This document shows, piece by piece, positions 1 through 7,542 of a stretch of 43,778 nucleotides of DNA. Origin of the DNA: CAZJHD01 sp964545855 (GTDB taxonomy: Bacteria; Planctomycetota; UBA1135; JACQFD01); assembly GCA_964545855.1 (NCBI GenBank), contig CAZJHD010000035.1:1-43778 (forward strand), in the 5' to 3' direction. How positions within the stretch are numbered: the first letter of the stretch is position 1; every line of letters starts with the position of its first letter. A program made the translations under genes and the position numbers. The notes beneath the pieces are model-generated. The model made no database searches and was not told the DNA's origin. It was given only the letters and a program-made list of their open reading frames with translations.

Positions 1-635
1 ACCGCGCGCCCGTCGACGATCGTCACGGGCACGTTGCTCGGCTTCAGATCGCGGAGGACGATCCCCTACAGGTGCGCGTGCTGCACCGCGCGGCAGACCT
101 CCTCGAAGAGCTCGAGCCGCTCCGCAGTCGGCAGCTTCTCCCGGTCGCAGTACTCCGTGATCGGGTCGCCGCGCACGAGATCCATCACGAAGTAGGGGCG
201 ACCGCTCGAGGTCGCGCCCGCGTCGAGGACGCGCGCGATGTGTGGGTGGTCCATCATCGCGAGCGCCTGGCGCTCCTGCTCGAAGCGGGCGACCACCTGC
301 TTCGTGTCCATCCCGAGCTTGATGACCTTGAGCGCCACGCGCCGGCGCACCGGCGCCTCCTGCTCCGCCATGAAGACGACGCCGAAGCCGCCCTCGCCGA
401 TCGGCTCCAGCAGCTTGTAGGGGCCGATCCGCGTGCCGGGCCCCTCGGGGATCGGCTCGACCGGCGCCGCCGCGCCGTCCGTCGGCGGGTGCGCGCGGAG
501 GAGCGACTCCACCTCCGCGCGCAGCGTCTCGTCGCCGCCGCACGCCTTCGCGAGGAACGCCTCGCGCTCGCCCGCCGGCCGCGCCGCGGCCTGCGCGAAG
601 ATCTCCTTGATCCGCTGCCAGCGGGGGTCGGTCAT
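1..635 (-). pseudogene. Ser/Thr protein kinase N-terminal part, broken by an in-frame stop
   Basis: Reading from an ATG at 635, the first 190 codons give an N-terminal helical region (RIKEIFAQA, then a LRAEVESLL segment) and the front half of a Hanks-type kinase: glycine-rich loop GEGGFGVV, VALKVIKLGMDT with the ATP-binding lysine, and the hinge YFVMDLVRG. A TAG at 66-68 then interrupts the frame inside VQHAH(Q/K)G, just before the catalytic loop. The same frame stays open past the stop to position 1 and still reads RDLKPSN, but the loop is LRD, not HRD. Family members normally have HAHQKG and HRDLKPSN here. The coordinates cover the intact half plus the visible part beyond the stop; the rest lies outside the window. 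Either the gene is dead or the sequence near this edge has errors. Kinase identity is firm. Confidence 0.85.
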
Positions 636-751
636 GGGCGTGAGGAGCCGGAAGGCTACGGCCGGGCGCCGCCGCCGGCCACGGGGCCAGCCGCGAGGCT
701 GCAGGCCGCCTCCCCGAGCGACGCCCGCGCCGGGACGGGGCAACCCCGCCG

Positions 752-1165
752 TCAGATCCGCGTCCAGTGTGCGACGGGCCGGTCGAGGAACTCCTCGACC
801 GCGATGCCGTCGCCGCCGACGAGAAGGGATCGGTGGGTCTTGAAGGCCGCGCGGAAGGCGGCCGTCCCGGAATGCGCGACCGGCGCCTTGCCGCTCTTCA
901 CCTCGATCGTCACGACGCGCTTTCCCTGCTGCGCGACGAAGTCGACTTCCTCGTTGCCGTCCCTCCAGGAGAAGAGCCGGATCTCTCCCGCCGCCGCGGC
1001 GCTCGCGAGGTGCGCGCCGACGGCCGACTCGACGAGCCGTCCCCAGAAATCCGAGTCGCGCCGCGTTGCCGGCGAACTTCTGCGGCCCGCAGAGCATCCC
1101 CGCTCCCGCCAGCAGATCGAGGCAGTGCGCGAGCGTCGCTGCCTGGGGACGCCGGAGGAGCTCTC
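752..1165 (-). pseudogene. decayed C-terminal part of an AAA ATPase with DUF4143 domain
   Basis: Two pieces of one protein are visible in different frames. Upstream (about 1165-1055) reads TLAHCLDLLAGAGMLCG followed by QKFAGNAAR, a clear match to the TLAHYLDLLAGAGLLAGLQK segment of DUF4143 ATPases. Downstream (about 1075-752), one frame over, reads DFWGRLVESAVGAHL, then SWRDGNEEVDFV and VVTIEVKSGK, the PD-(D/E)xK-like tail of the same family, ending at a TGA at 752-754. A few dozen residues that normally lie between the two blocks are absent, and no ATPase part with a Walker A motif is found upstream, where the next gene begins at 1230. This is therefore a remnant, not a gene with a single sequencing error. 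An intact but different DUF4143 gene lies at 16710-17969. Confidence 0.75.
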
Positions 1166-1181
1166 CGGATCGACTCGATGC

Positions 1182-1201
1182 GTTGAGCAGTCTTGCTCAA
1201 C
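1182..1201 (-). terminator. inverted repeat, probable terminator of the propeller gene
   Basis: GTTGAGCA at 1182-1189 pairs perfectly with TGCTCAAC at 1194-1201 around a four-base loop, 29 bases past the stop of the minus-strand gene that ends at 1230. No T tract follows. It is one of the few AT-containing perfect hairpins in this region. Confidence 0.4.
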
Positions 1202-1229
1202 ACACCGAGCAGGACAGCGGCCCCCGCCC

Positions 1230-2864
1230 CTACGTCCCGGCGATCGTCATCAGCAGCGCCGGCGACGCGCTCAGCTGATAGGGCGGCAGGTTGCAGAACT
1301 GCCACGCCCACAGGATCTGCGCGGTGAAGGTCTTCCCGAGGAAGTGCGGGTCGTTCGGCACCGTCGCGTCGAAGGTGCCGAGCTGCGTGCCGCCGTCCTT
1401 CAGCACGTCGAAGGAGTACGCCTCCGTCGAGTTCAGCAGGTCGACGTAGACCGGCACGCCGATCCCGAAGTAGGGGCTTCCGGTCGTCTCGAGCACGTCG
1501 CCGATGAGGAGCAGCCCCGTCGTCGCCTCCACGGGCGCGTCGTGGTGGAAGATCGTCGACGTGCGCCCGAGCGACAGCACCGACGTGGATCCGATCGTGT
1601 TCGCGAAGCAGCCGGGCTTGCCGGCGCCGAAGGTCGACAGCTTCCCGTACTCGAGCCGGTAGAGATGCGCCGTGCCGCCGCCGATGCCGTCGTAGGCGCC
1701 GACGCACACGCGGTCGCCTTGGAGCGCGACGGCCCACCCGTAGTAGCCGCCGGTGCCGATCGGCTGGTTCAGCTGCGCCATCTGCGGCCACGTGCCGTTC
1801 GCCTGGCGTTCGAACACGTAGGCGCTCGACCCGAGGTACGTGACGTAGTTGCTCGACGCGCCGACGACGACGCGGTCGCCGTCGACGGCGACAGCCGTCC
1901 CGAACATGTCGCCCTCGGAGAGATCGGAGGAGACGAGCTTCGCCGCCTGCGTCCAGACTCCCGTCGGGCCGCGGTCGAAGACGTAGGCGCTCCCGAGGTC
2001 GCCGAAGGCCCAGCTCCCGACGACGCACCGCGCGCCGCGCAGCGCCACCGCCTCGCCGAACTGGAAGGCGGCGAGCGGATCGTTGGGCGCGAGCTTCTGC
2101 GCCAGCTGCCACGGGAGCAGCGGACTCGGCCGCTCGAAGACGTAGGCGGTGCCCGTGTCGCCGAGCGCCGTGTACGCCTGGGGCGCGCCGACGAGGAGGC
2201 GGCTGCCGTGCATCGACACGGAGAAGCCGAACCAGTCGCCCGGACCCGCATCGCCCACCGTGAGCTTCTGCGTCTCCCCCCAGACGCCCGCAACGCGCTC
2301 GAAGACGTAGGCGCTCCCCGAGTCGCTCCCTCCCGCGTGATCGTCGAGGAAACAGCCCCCGAGCGCCACGTCGCCGGAGAGCGACACGCTCCAGCCGAGG
2401 TTGTCGTTGTTGGCCTGATCGCTCGCGAGGAGGCGCGCCGCCTGCGTCCAGACGCCGCCGACCCGCTCGAAGACGTAGAGGGCGCCGCGGTTGTCGCTCG
2501 CGACGTTCAGTCCCCAGCCCGGCGCGCCGGCGACGATGCGATCGCCCTCGACCGAGACCGCCGTCCCGAGCCGGTCGCCGTTCCCCGGGTCGCCCGCCGT
2601 GAGCGTCGCCGTGAGCGTCCACGCGCCGCTCGGCTGCTGATCGAACACGAGGACGGCGCCCTCGTTGTTGCCCGGGAGGATGTCGTGGTAGGGCGCGCCC
2701 ACGACGGCCCGTGTGCCGTCGATCGAGACGGAGAAGCCCGTGCTCGCCTGGTCCTCGAGGGGGCTGATCTGCAGACGCGCGAGCTCCACGGCGGGATTCG
2801 ACTGCGCGGTGGCGGTCTGCGAGGCGAGGAGGAGCGCGAGGGCGGCGGCAGCGGGTCGGAGCAT
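1230..2864 (-). CDS. secreted seven-bladed FG-GAP propeller protein
   Basis: A 544-residue exported protein. The start is placed at the ATG at 2864 because it opens a clean signal peptide (AAALALLLASQ, cleavage after TATA); a longer in-frame start at 2972 only adds arginine/proline-rich noise. The body holds seven repeats of the form FGxSVSxxGxRxxVGAP, each followed by GxxYVFER(x)nGxW, which predicts one seven-bladed beta-propeller (residues about 35-405). The last 138 residues (from GKLSTFGAG) form a separate module with two cysteines, also present at the end of the protein at 9005-11593. Proteins of this build are common in planctomycetes; individual functions are not known. It is likely extracellular or surface bound. 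No operon partner: the next gene upstream begins beyond 2976. Confidence 0.88.
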   Translation of the reverse strand: MLRPAAAALALLLASQTATAQSNPAVELARLQISPLEDQASTGFSVSIDGTRAVVGAPYHDILPGNNEGAVLVFDQQPSGAWTLTATLTAGDPGNGDRLGTAVSVEGDRIVAGAPGWGLNVASDNRGALYVFERVGGVWTQAARLLASDQANNDNLGWSVSLSGDVALGGCFLDDHAGGSDSGSAYVFERVAGVWGETQKLTVGDAGPGDWFGFSVSMHGSRLLVGAPQAYTALGDTGTAYVFERPSPLLPWQLAQKLAPNDPLAAFQFGEAVALRGARCVVGSWAFGDLGSAYVFDRGPTGVWTQAAKLVSSDLSEGDMFGTAVAVDGDRVVVGASSNYVTYLGSSAYVFERQANGTWPQMAQLNQPIGTGGYYGWAVALQGDRVCVGAYDGIGGGTAHLYRLEYGKLSTFGAGKPGCFANTIGSTSVLSLGRTSTIFHHDAPVEATTGLLLIGDVLETTGSPYFGIGVPVYVDLLNSTEAYSFDVLKDGGTQLGTFDATVPNDPHFLGKTFTAQILWAWQFCNLPPYQLSASPALLMTIAGT

Positions 2865-2975
2865 CGGACGCGGAGGAGGCGACGGGGGTGTGGGCCGAAG
2901 GAGACTCCTCCACGTGCGCGGCCCGGGGACGTCGGCTGCAATGGATTTCGCGGGGCGGCGCGGTGCCGCCATGCC

Positions 2976-3743
2976 TCACGCCTCGCGGAACTCCCGCGGC
3001 GCCGACTCCAGCTCCGCGAGGTCGAGCTCGAGCTTCGTGCGGCCGTCGTCGGCCAGCGCGCCGACCGTGAACGCGCCCCACGCGTCGAGCGCGAGCTCCG
3101 CGACGCCGCGCGGGCCGACCGTGACGACGGGCCGGTCGTGCTCGAACGAGTCGTGCAGGAAGAACTGCACCGTGCCGCGGAGCGGGTCGCGCTCGGGCTC
3201 GCGCGAGCGGACTCGCAAGCGCACGCGGTAGAACCCGCCGGAGCCGAGGGACTTCACGTCCGCCTCCAGCTCGCGCGTGCCGTTCACGGGCTTCCCGCCG
3301 AACTGCTCCTTCCAAGGGTCGTCCTCGCGGGGGCCGGGCTCCGGCGCGCCGCCCGCGCGGCGCGGGTCCTTCGACGGCGCGCTCGCGAGGTCCGACGCGG
3401 ACGCGAGGCGGAGGTGGCGCGCACCGCCGGACGGACGCGCCGCGAGCGCCGCCGCCTGCGTGTCCTCCACGCGCTGCGCGAGACCGTCGATCTTCTGCGC
3501 CACCCTTCTCTCGAACTCCAGGCGATAGCTGCCGAACGAGAGGCTCTTCACGTCCCGCAGCAGGAGCAGCGCGCCCGCCACGCCGAGGTAGAGGAGCGTC
3601 GTCTCGTCGAGGGCGCGCGTCGCGTCGAGCGCGAAGAACCGCCAGACCGCGCCCGCGCCCGCGGCGACCGCGAGGACGACCAGCACCGCGGGGGCCACGC
3701 GCTCGCGCCAGAGATCCCTTCCGTCCTTCGGCTCGTTCTCCAT
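2976..3743 (-). CDS. membrane protein with C-terminal prokaryotic YEATS-like domain
   Basis: A 255-residue protein starting at the ATG at 3743; the frame is open further upstream but reads as low-complexity arginine-rich sequence. Two hydrophobic segments lie near residues 16-38 and 51-65, followed by a short predicted coiled coil (RRVAQKIDGLAQRVEDTQ) and a proline/alanine linker. The last about 100 residues (from LGSGGFYRVRLRV through VQFFLHDSFE, ELALDAWGAFTVGA and LELDLAELE) match the pattern I know as the prokaryotic YEATS (pYEATS) domain, a beta-sandwich predicted from comparative genomics to act in bacterial signalling or conflict systems. The soluble domain should face the cytoplasm. 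No TIR, caspase or nuclease partner is adjacent. Domain call moderately sure; function unknown. Confidence 0.7.
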   Translation of the reverse strand: MENEPKDGRDLWRERVAPAVLVVLAVAAGAGAVWRFFALDATRALDETTLLYLGVAGALLLLRDVKSLSFGSYRLEFERRVAQKIDGLAQRVEDTQAAALAARPSGGARHLRLASASDLASAPSKDPRRAGGAPEPGPREDDPWKEQFGGKPVNGTRELEADVKSLGSGGFYRVRLRVRSREPERDPLRGTVQFFLHDSFEHDRPVVTVGPRGVAELALDAWGAFTVGALADDGRTKLELDLAELESAPREFREA

Positions 3744-3905
3744 GGGGTCACCGTGCCGGCGTTCCTCCTCGCTCGACCGGAGGCCTCGCCGGCGCGCGCG
3801 CCTCCGCGGCGCGGAGTCTGCCACCGGAAGCGGCGGCGCGCTCGTCGAGTTTCCACGCACCGTGCACACGCGGCGAGGCTCGGCGGCGTGCGGTAGAAGG
3901 GTCCG

Positions 3906-4574
3906 ATGGAGACTGCCCTCGCCGCGTCCGCCGCCGACCGCTCCACCTGGGTGCGGCGGGCGCGGCGGCTCGCCTACGTCACCGTCGCCTACAACCTCGT
4001 CGAGGGCGCCGTGTCGATCGCCTTCGGCGCGGCCGACGAGTCGGTGGCGCTCCTCGGCTTCGGGGCCGACAGCCTGATCGAGGTGGGCTCCGCGGGTCTC
4101 GTCCTCTGGCGATTCGGCGACGGCGCGCGGACGGCGACGCCCGAGGGTGCGCGTCGCGACCGCCTCGCGAGCCGCGGCATCGGGTTCCTGTTCCTCGGTC
4201 TCGCCGCCGCCACCGCCGCCGGCGCCGCGGCGCGGCTCTGGGAGAAGGCGCCGCCCGAGACCGCCCTCGCCGGACTCGTCATCTCCGCCGTGAGCCTCTC
4301 GTTCATGTTCTTCCTCTGGGCCGCCAAGCTGCGCGCCGCGCGAGCCCTCGACAGCGCGACCCTCCGCGGCGACGCCGCCTGCAGCCTCGCCTGCATCCAG
4401 CTCTCCGCCGTGCTCTTCGCGGGGAGCGTCGCGTTCACCGTCGCGCCCGCGCTCTGGTGGGCCGACGCGGCGGCGGCCCTCGCGCTCGCGGCCCTCATCG
4501 CGCGCGAGGGCTGGGGGATCGCGCGGGCGAGCTTCCGCGCGGACGCCGGAGCCGGCTGCGGCTGCCCGGAGTGA
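3906..4574 (+). CDS. CDF-family cation transporter, short form
   Basis: A 222-residue integral membrane protein with about six transmembrane segments. Residues 23-58 (LAYVTVAYNLVEGAVSI, then FGADSLIEV) match the start of cation diffusion facilitator proteins, where the aspartate in FGADS belongs to the transport-site metal ligands; RGDAACSLACIQLS and WWADAAAALALAALI carry the matching acidic residues of the later helices. The long cytoplasmic C-terminal domain of classical CDF transporters is missing; instead the protein ends in a short cysteine-containing tail (GCGCPE). Such short forms are known in the cation transporter superfamily. The likely substrate is a divalent metal exchanged for protons, but the metal cannot be told. 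It is transcribed alone, diverging from the pYEATS gene. Confidence 0.75.
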   Translation: METALAASAADRSTWVRRARRLAYVTVAYNLVEGAVSIAFGAADESVALLGFGADSLIEVGSAGLVLWRFGDGARTATPEGARRDRLASRGIGFLFLGLAAATAAGAAARLWEKAPPETALAGLVISAVSLSFMFFLWAAKLRAARALDSATLRGDAACSLACIQLSAVLFAGSVAFTVAPALWWADAAAALALAALIAREGWGIARASFRADAGAGCGCPE

Positions 4575-4601
4575 GGCGGGGCGGCTCGCGCCGACGCTGC
4601 T

Positions 4602-5315
4602 CTACCACCGCGCGCGCGCCGGATAGTCGGGGATGCGCTCGCCGAGCACGACGTCGCGCACGACGAGCCACGTGCCGTCGTCGCCGCGGCGCGGCGTCGC
4701 GATGCCGCTCCCGCCGCGTCCGTGTTCGACCCGGCGAAGCGCGTCGGGATCGAGCCGCGGGTCGTCGATGAAGACGAGGTCGTCGATCCAGTAGGTGCAG
4801 CGGTCGGGCTCCAGCACGTGCAGGTGCACGTGCGCGGGGTCGCTCGCGCCCGGGTAGCCGCCGGGTCGGATCGTGTCGAAGGCGAAGCGGCCGTCGTCAC
4901 CGGCGCGGGCCCAGCCGCGAAGGCGGCCGTGGCGGCGCGCGGCGAGGCCGGGCGCCGACGCGTCGGGCGGGTACCGCCCCTCGGCGTTCGTGTGGTAGGC
5001 GTAGACGATCGTGCCGGGCGCCGGCGTGCCGTCGCCGTGGCGCACCATGCCCGTGATCCGCATCGGCTCGCCCGGCTCGCCCGCCGGCGCGATCCGCGCG
5101 GTGGAGCCGGGGCGCGCGGGGAGACCCTCGAAGACCGCCTCGCACCCTTCGCAGGGACCGCCGACGATCGGCTCGCGCGTCGGCGCGGGCGCTGTGGGCG
5201 GCGCCGGCGGCGCGGGCGGGTCTCCGGCGGCCGAGCATCCTGCGAGTAGCGCGAGGAGGAGCGGCAGCGCGCGGGGAGCGAGAGGGCGGACGTGGCGGGT
5301 GCGGGGGCGGGTCAT
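4602..5315 (-). CDS. intradiol ring-cleavage dioxygenase-like lipoprotein
   Basis: A 237-residue predicted lipoprotein: ATG at 5315, hydrophobic stretch ALPLLLALLAG and a lipobox cysteine at residue 27, then a proline-rich tether. From about residue 70 the sequence follows the intradiol dioxygenase fold (PF00775 type): a TGMVRHGDGTPAPG strand, YAYHTNAEGRYP with the first tyrosine ligand, then IRPGGYPG and PAHVHLHV, which give the second tyrosine and the histidines that bind non-haem Fe(III). All expected iron ligands are therefore present. Surface-anchored members of this family exist whose substrate is unknown; there is no aromatic-degradation gene nearby, so catechol cleavage is not implied. 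An upstream in-frame ATG at 5378 would spoil the signal peptide. Confidence 0.8.
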   Translation of the reverse strand: MTRPRTRHVRPLAPRALPLLLALLAGCSAAGDPPAPPAPPTAPAPTREPIVGGPCEGCEAVFEGLPARPGSTARIAPAGEPGEPMRITGMVRHGDGTPAPGTIVYAYHTNAEGRYPPDASAPGLAARRHGRLRGWARAGDDGRFAFDTIRPGGYPGASDPAHVHLHVLEPDRCTYWIDDLVFIDDPRLDPDALRRVEHGRGGSGIATPRRGDDGTWLVVRDVVLGERIPDYPARARW

Positions 5316-5537
5316 GGCGTCGCCTCGCGGAGGTCGCGGTCGATCGGCGGTCAGTCGGCGGTCGATCGGCTGCTGCATGTGCGGCGCGGCGCCGAGGCGT
5401 TAGCGCGCGGCGCTACGCGAGGCCGAACGACGCGGGGCGTGCCTCCACGAAGGTCGCGAGGCGTCGTTGCGGAGGCAATCCTTCAGCGCGTCGCGCGGGC
5501 TGCGATCGGGTGCGCCGTGTGGGCGCCTCCGGGCGTC

Positions 5538-6467
5538 TCACGCCCCGCGCGCGCCCAGGAACTTTCGGTAGCGCAGCTCGAGGAAGTCCGCGCGCGGCCG
5601 CTCCTCCGTGCGGCGCGGCAGAAGCAGGCGGCGCTCGTGGAAGCCCTGCAGCCCATGCACGAGCATCGGACCATCCTCCTCCTCCAGCACGTCGGGTCGC
5701 AGCTCGACGACGAAGTCGGGCCGGATGCCAAGGAGGTCTTGATCGAAGGCCGCGTGATGGAGCTTGCAGAGGGCGAGACCGTTCGTGACGGTCGGCGCGC
5801 CGAGGGGATCGGAGTCGGGGACGATGTGCGCGGCGTCGAGGAGGCGCTCGTGGCGGAGCTGGCAGAGCGCGCAACGCTCTCGGTAGGCGCGGAGCACGCG
5901 GACGCGGAAGGCGTCCTGATGGAGGCGCTTGCGGGTGGCGACGGTGATGTAGGCGCGGCGCGCCTCGGCGTTCTCGGCGACGATCTCGAGGCCCTTGCAC
6001 ACGAATTGCGCGTCGTCGACGGAGACGCGGAAGCGAAGAGCAGCGGGCTCGTCGCCGACGACGAAGACGGGCCAGGCAGCGACGTACTGGCCCTTCACGA
6101 CGCCGTGGAAGTAGACGAGCGGCCGGCGCAGCTCCATCGCCCGCCGGAGGCGCACGTTCTCGTGGAAGCTCGGATCGGTGCCGCGATAGCGATAGAGGAT
6201 CGTCTCGCCATCGGGAGCGAAGCCGTCCTCGTAGGGCCGCGCGCGCCCCGGCTCGATGGGCGCCGTCGTGATGGAGAGCGGCAGCTCGGGGAGGATCGCC
6301 GGCTTGAAGATCCCCTGCTGCCCCTTGAGGCGGACCTGCTGTCCCTCGAATTCGAAGCCGTCCTGTAGAACGCGCGCGGGCAGGACGTCCCCGTGGATCC
6401 GCGTCTGCTCGGCGAGGAACTCGAACGCCGCCAGGCGGACGCGCAGGTCCAGGTCTCTCGCCGTCAC
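5538..6467 (-). CDS. HNH endonuclease with N-terminal predicted reader domain
   Basis: A 309-residue protein starting at GTG 6467. The C-terminal third holds an HNH nuclease: CALC at about residues 199-202, DAAHIVPD, NGLALCKLHHAAFD, a complete beta-beta-alpha-metal arrangement with the second zinc-like cysteine/histidine set. The N-terminal 180 residues (GFEFEGQQVRL, then QGIFKPA, LSITTAPIE, LRRAMELRRPLVYFHGV and GQYVAAWPVFVVGD) recur in a large family of HNH proteins annotated as restriction endonucleases; the N-terminal part may recognise modified or specific DNA, but this is inference. It diverges from a second HNH gene at 6553 with 85 bases between the two starts, so they may share a control region. 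No methyltransferase is present, which fits a modification-dependent or orphan nuclease. Confidence 0.85.
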   Translation of the reverse strand: MTARDLDLRVRLAAFEFLAEQTRIHGDVLPARVLQDGFEFEGQQVRLKGQQGIFKPAILPELPLSITTAPIEPGRARPYEDGFAPDGETILYRYRGTDPSFHENVRLRRAMELRRPLVYFHGVVKGQYVAAWPVFVVGDEPAALRFRVSVDDAQFVCKGLEIVAENAEARRAYITVATRKRLHQDAFRVRVLRAYRERCALCQLRHERLLDAAHIVPDSDPLGAPTVTNGLALCKLHHAAFDQDLLGIRPDFVVELRPDVLEEEDGPMLVHGLQGFHERRLLLPRRTEERPRADFLELRYRKFLGARGA

Positions 6468-6552
6468 GGTGCGCGGATTCTAGAGCGGCGTGCTCGAGCC
6501 CGTCGCGCCGCAGCAGGGCGGACGGCATCCTGTCCCGTGAGAGCCCGCCGCC

Positions 6553-7521
6553 ATGACCGCGACTCCCTTTGTCGTCCCGACGAACAAGGACTGGTTCGAC
6601 TACCTGTCGGGCCAAGCCGTGAACGGCGTCGTCGACGAGGCGAACTTCTGGTCGCCGAAGGCCCTGCGGCCGATGAAGCACTTCCGTCCGGGTGATCCAG
6701 TCTTCCTCAAGCTGAAGGCGCCCCTGAACGCCATCGTGGGCTACGGCTTCTTTGCACACTTCTTCGTGCCCGAGCTCCAGGAGGCCTGGCAGCTCTTCGG
6801 CTGCAAGAATGGTTTCGAATCGGCGGAGGCCTTCTTCCGATTCATGTTCGAGGAGAAGGGACTCGATCCCCACAGCGAGAGCGCATATCGCGCGCCCGTC
6901 GCCTCGACCATCCTCAGCCACGTGCGTTTCTGGCCGCGGGAGCGATGGCTCCCGTGGGGCGAGGCGGAGGGCTGGAAGCGCAACGTGGTGCGCGGCGCGA
7001 CGGAGGACGACCCCGCCAACGCCTCGCGCCTCTTGAACGAGATCGCCTACGACGCGCACGAGCCGCCGGAGGAACTCGCCGCGGGCGCGTTCCGACTCCT
7101 CGAAGGAGACGCGCGCCGGCGAGTCCTCGTGGAAACCGCGGCGCGGGAGGGGCAGGGCACGTTCCGCGCGCGGCTGCTCGACGCCTACGAGGGGCAGTGC
7201 GCGATCACGGGAGAGCACACGAAGCCCGTCCTCGACGCGGCGCACATCCAGCCGTACCGCGGGCCGCGCAGCAACCACGTGCAGAACGGTCTCGTGCTGA
7301 CGAAGGAGTTCCACACGCTCTTCGACGCGGGGCTGGTGACGGTGACGCCGGACCACGTGGTGCGCGTGTCGAGCCGGATCCGCGAGGCATGGCACAACGG
7401 CCACCGCTACTACGCCTACGACAAGAAGCCTCTGGTCCACATCCCGCGCGCCGCGTCGCTCGCGCCGAGCCGCGACGCGCTCGCGTGGCACGCGCAGCAG
7501 GTCTTCGAGAAGGGCGCCTGA
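6553..7521 (+). CDS. HNH endonuclease with N-terminal PUA/EVE-like domain
   Basis: A 322-residue protein from the ATG at 6553. Residues 1-120 (PTNKDWFDYL, EANFWSPKALRPM, HFRPGDPVFLKLK, NAIVGYGFF) look like the PUA-like EVE/ASCH group, folds used to read modified bases in DNA or RNA. The C-terminal part is an HNH nuclease: CAIT at residue 216, LDAAHIQPY, HVQNGLVLTKEFHTLFD, with the aspartate/histidine, asparagine and second histidine in the expected order. Fusions of such reader domains to HNH nucleases are predicted modification-dependent restriction enzymes. It is the divergent partner of the HNH gene at 5538-6467 and is not closely similar to it outside the nuclease core. The reader-domain call is a pattern judgement; the nuclease call is firm. 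Confidence 0.82.
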   Translation: MTATPFVVPTNKDWFDYLSGQAVNGVVDEANFWSPKALRPMKHFRPGDPVFLKLKAPLNAIVGYGFFAHFFVPELQEAWQLFGCKNGFESAEAFFRFMFEEKGLDPHSESAYRAPVASTILSHVRFWPRERWLPWGEAEGWKRNVVRGATEDDPANASRLLNEIAYDAHEPPEELAAGAFRLLEGDARRRVLVETAAREGQGTFRARLLDAYEGQCAITGEHTKPVLDAAHIQPYRGPRSNHVQNGLVLTKEFHTLFDAGLVTVTPDHVVRVSSRIREAWHNGHRYYAYDKKPLVHIPRAASLAPSRDALAWHAQQVFEKGA

Positions 7522-7542
7522 CGCACGCCGCCGCGCCGCCCG

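Noticed and set aside
2865..2972. 36-residue N-terminal extension of the first propeller protein
   Set aside because: It would bury the signal peptide; the ATG at 2864 opens it cleanly.
910..3315. Minus-strand open frame of 801 codons across two genes
   Set aside because: Out of frame with the propeller and pYEATS-like proteins and of low-complexity composition.
72..3896. Plus-strand open frame of 1274 codons
   Set aside because: Antisense shadow of the kinase, DUF4143 remnant, propeller and pYEATS-like genes.
5335..5375. Clustered CGGTCGATCGG-like repeats between the dioxygenase-like and HNH genes
   Set aside because: Two copies of CGGTCGATCGG 22 bases apart in GC-rich DNA; too short and too simple to call a functional element.
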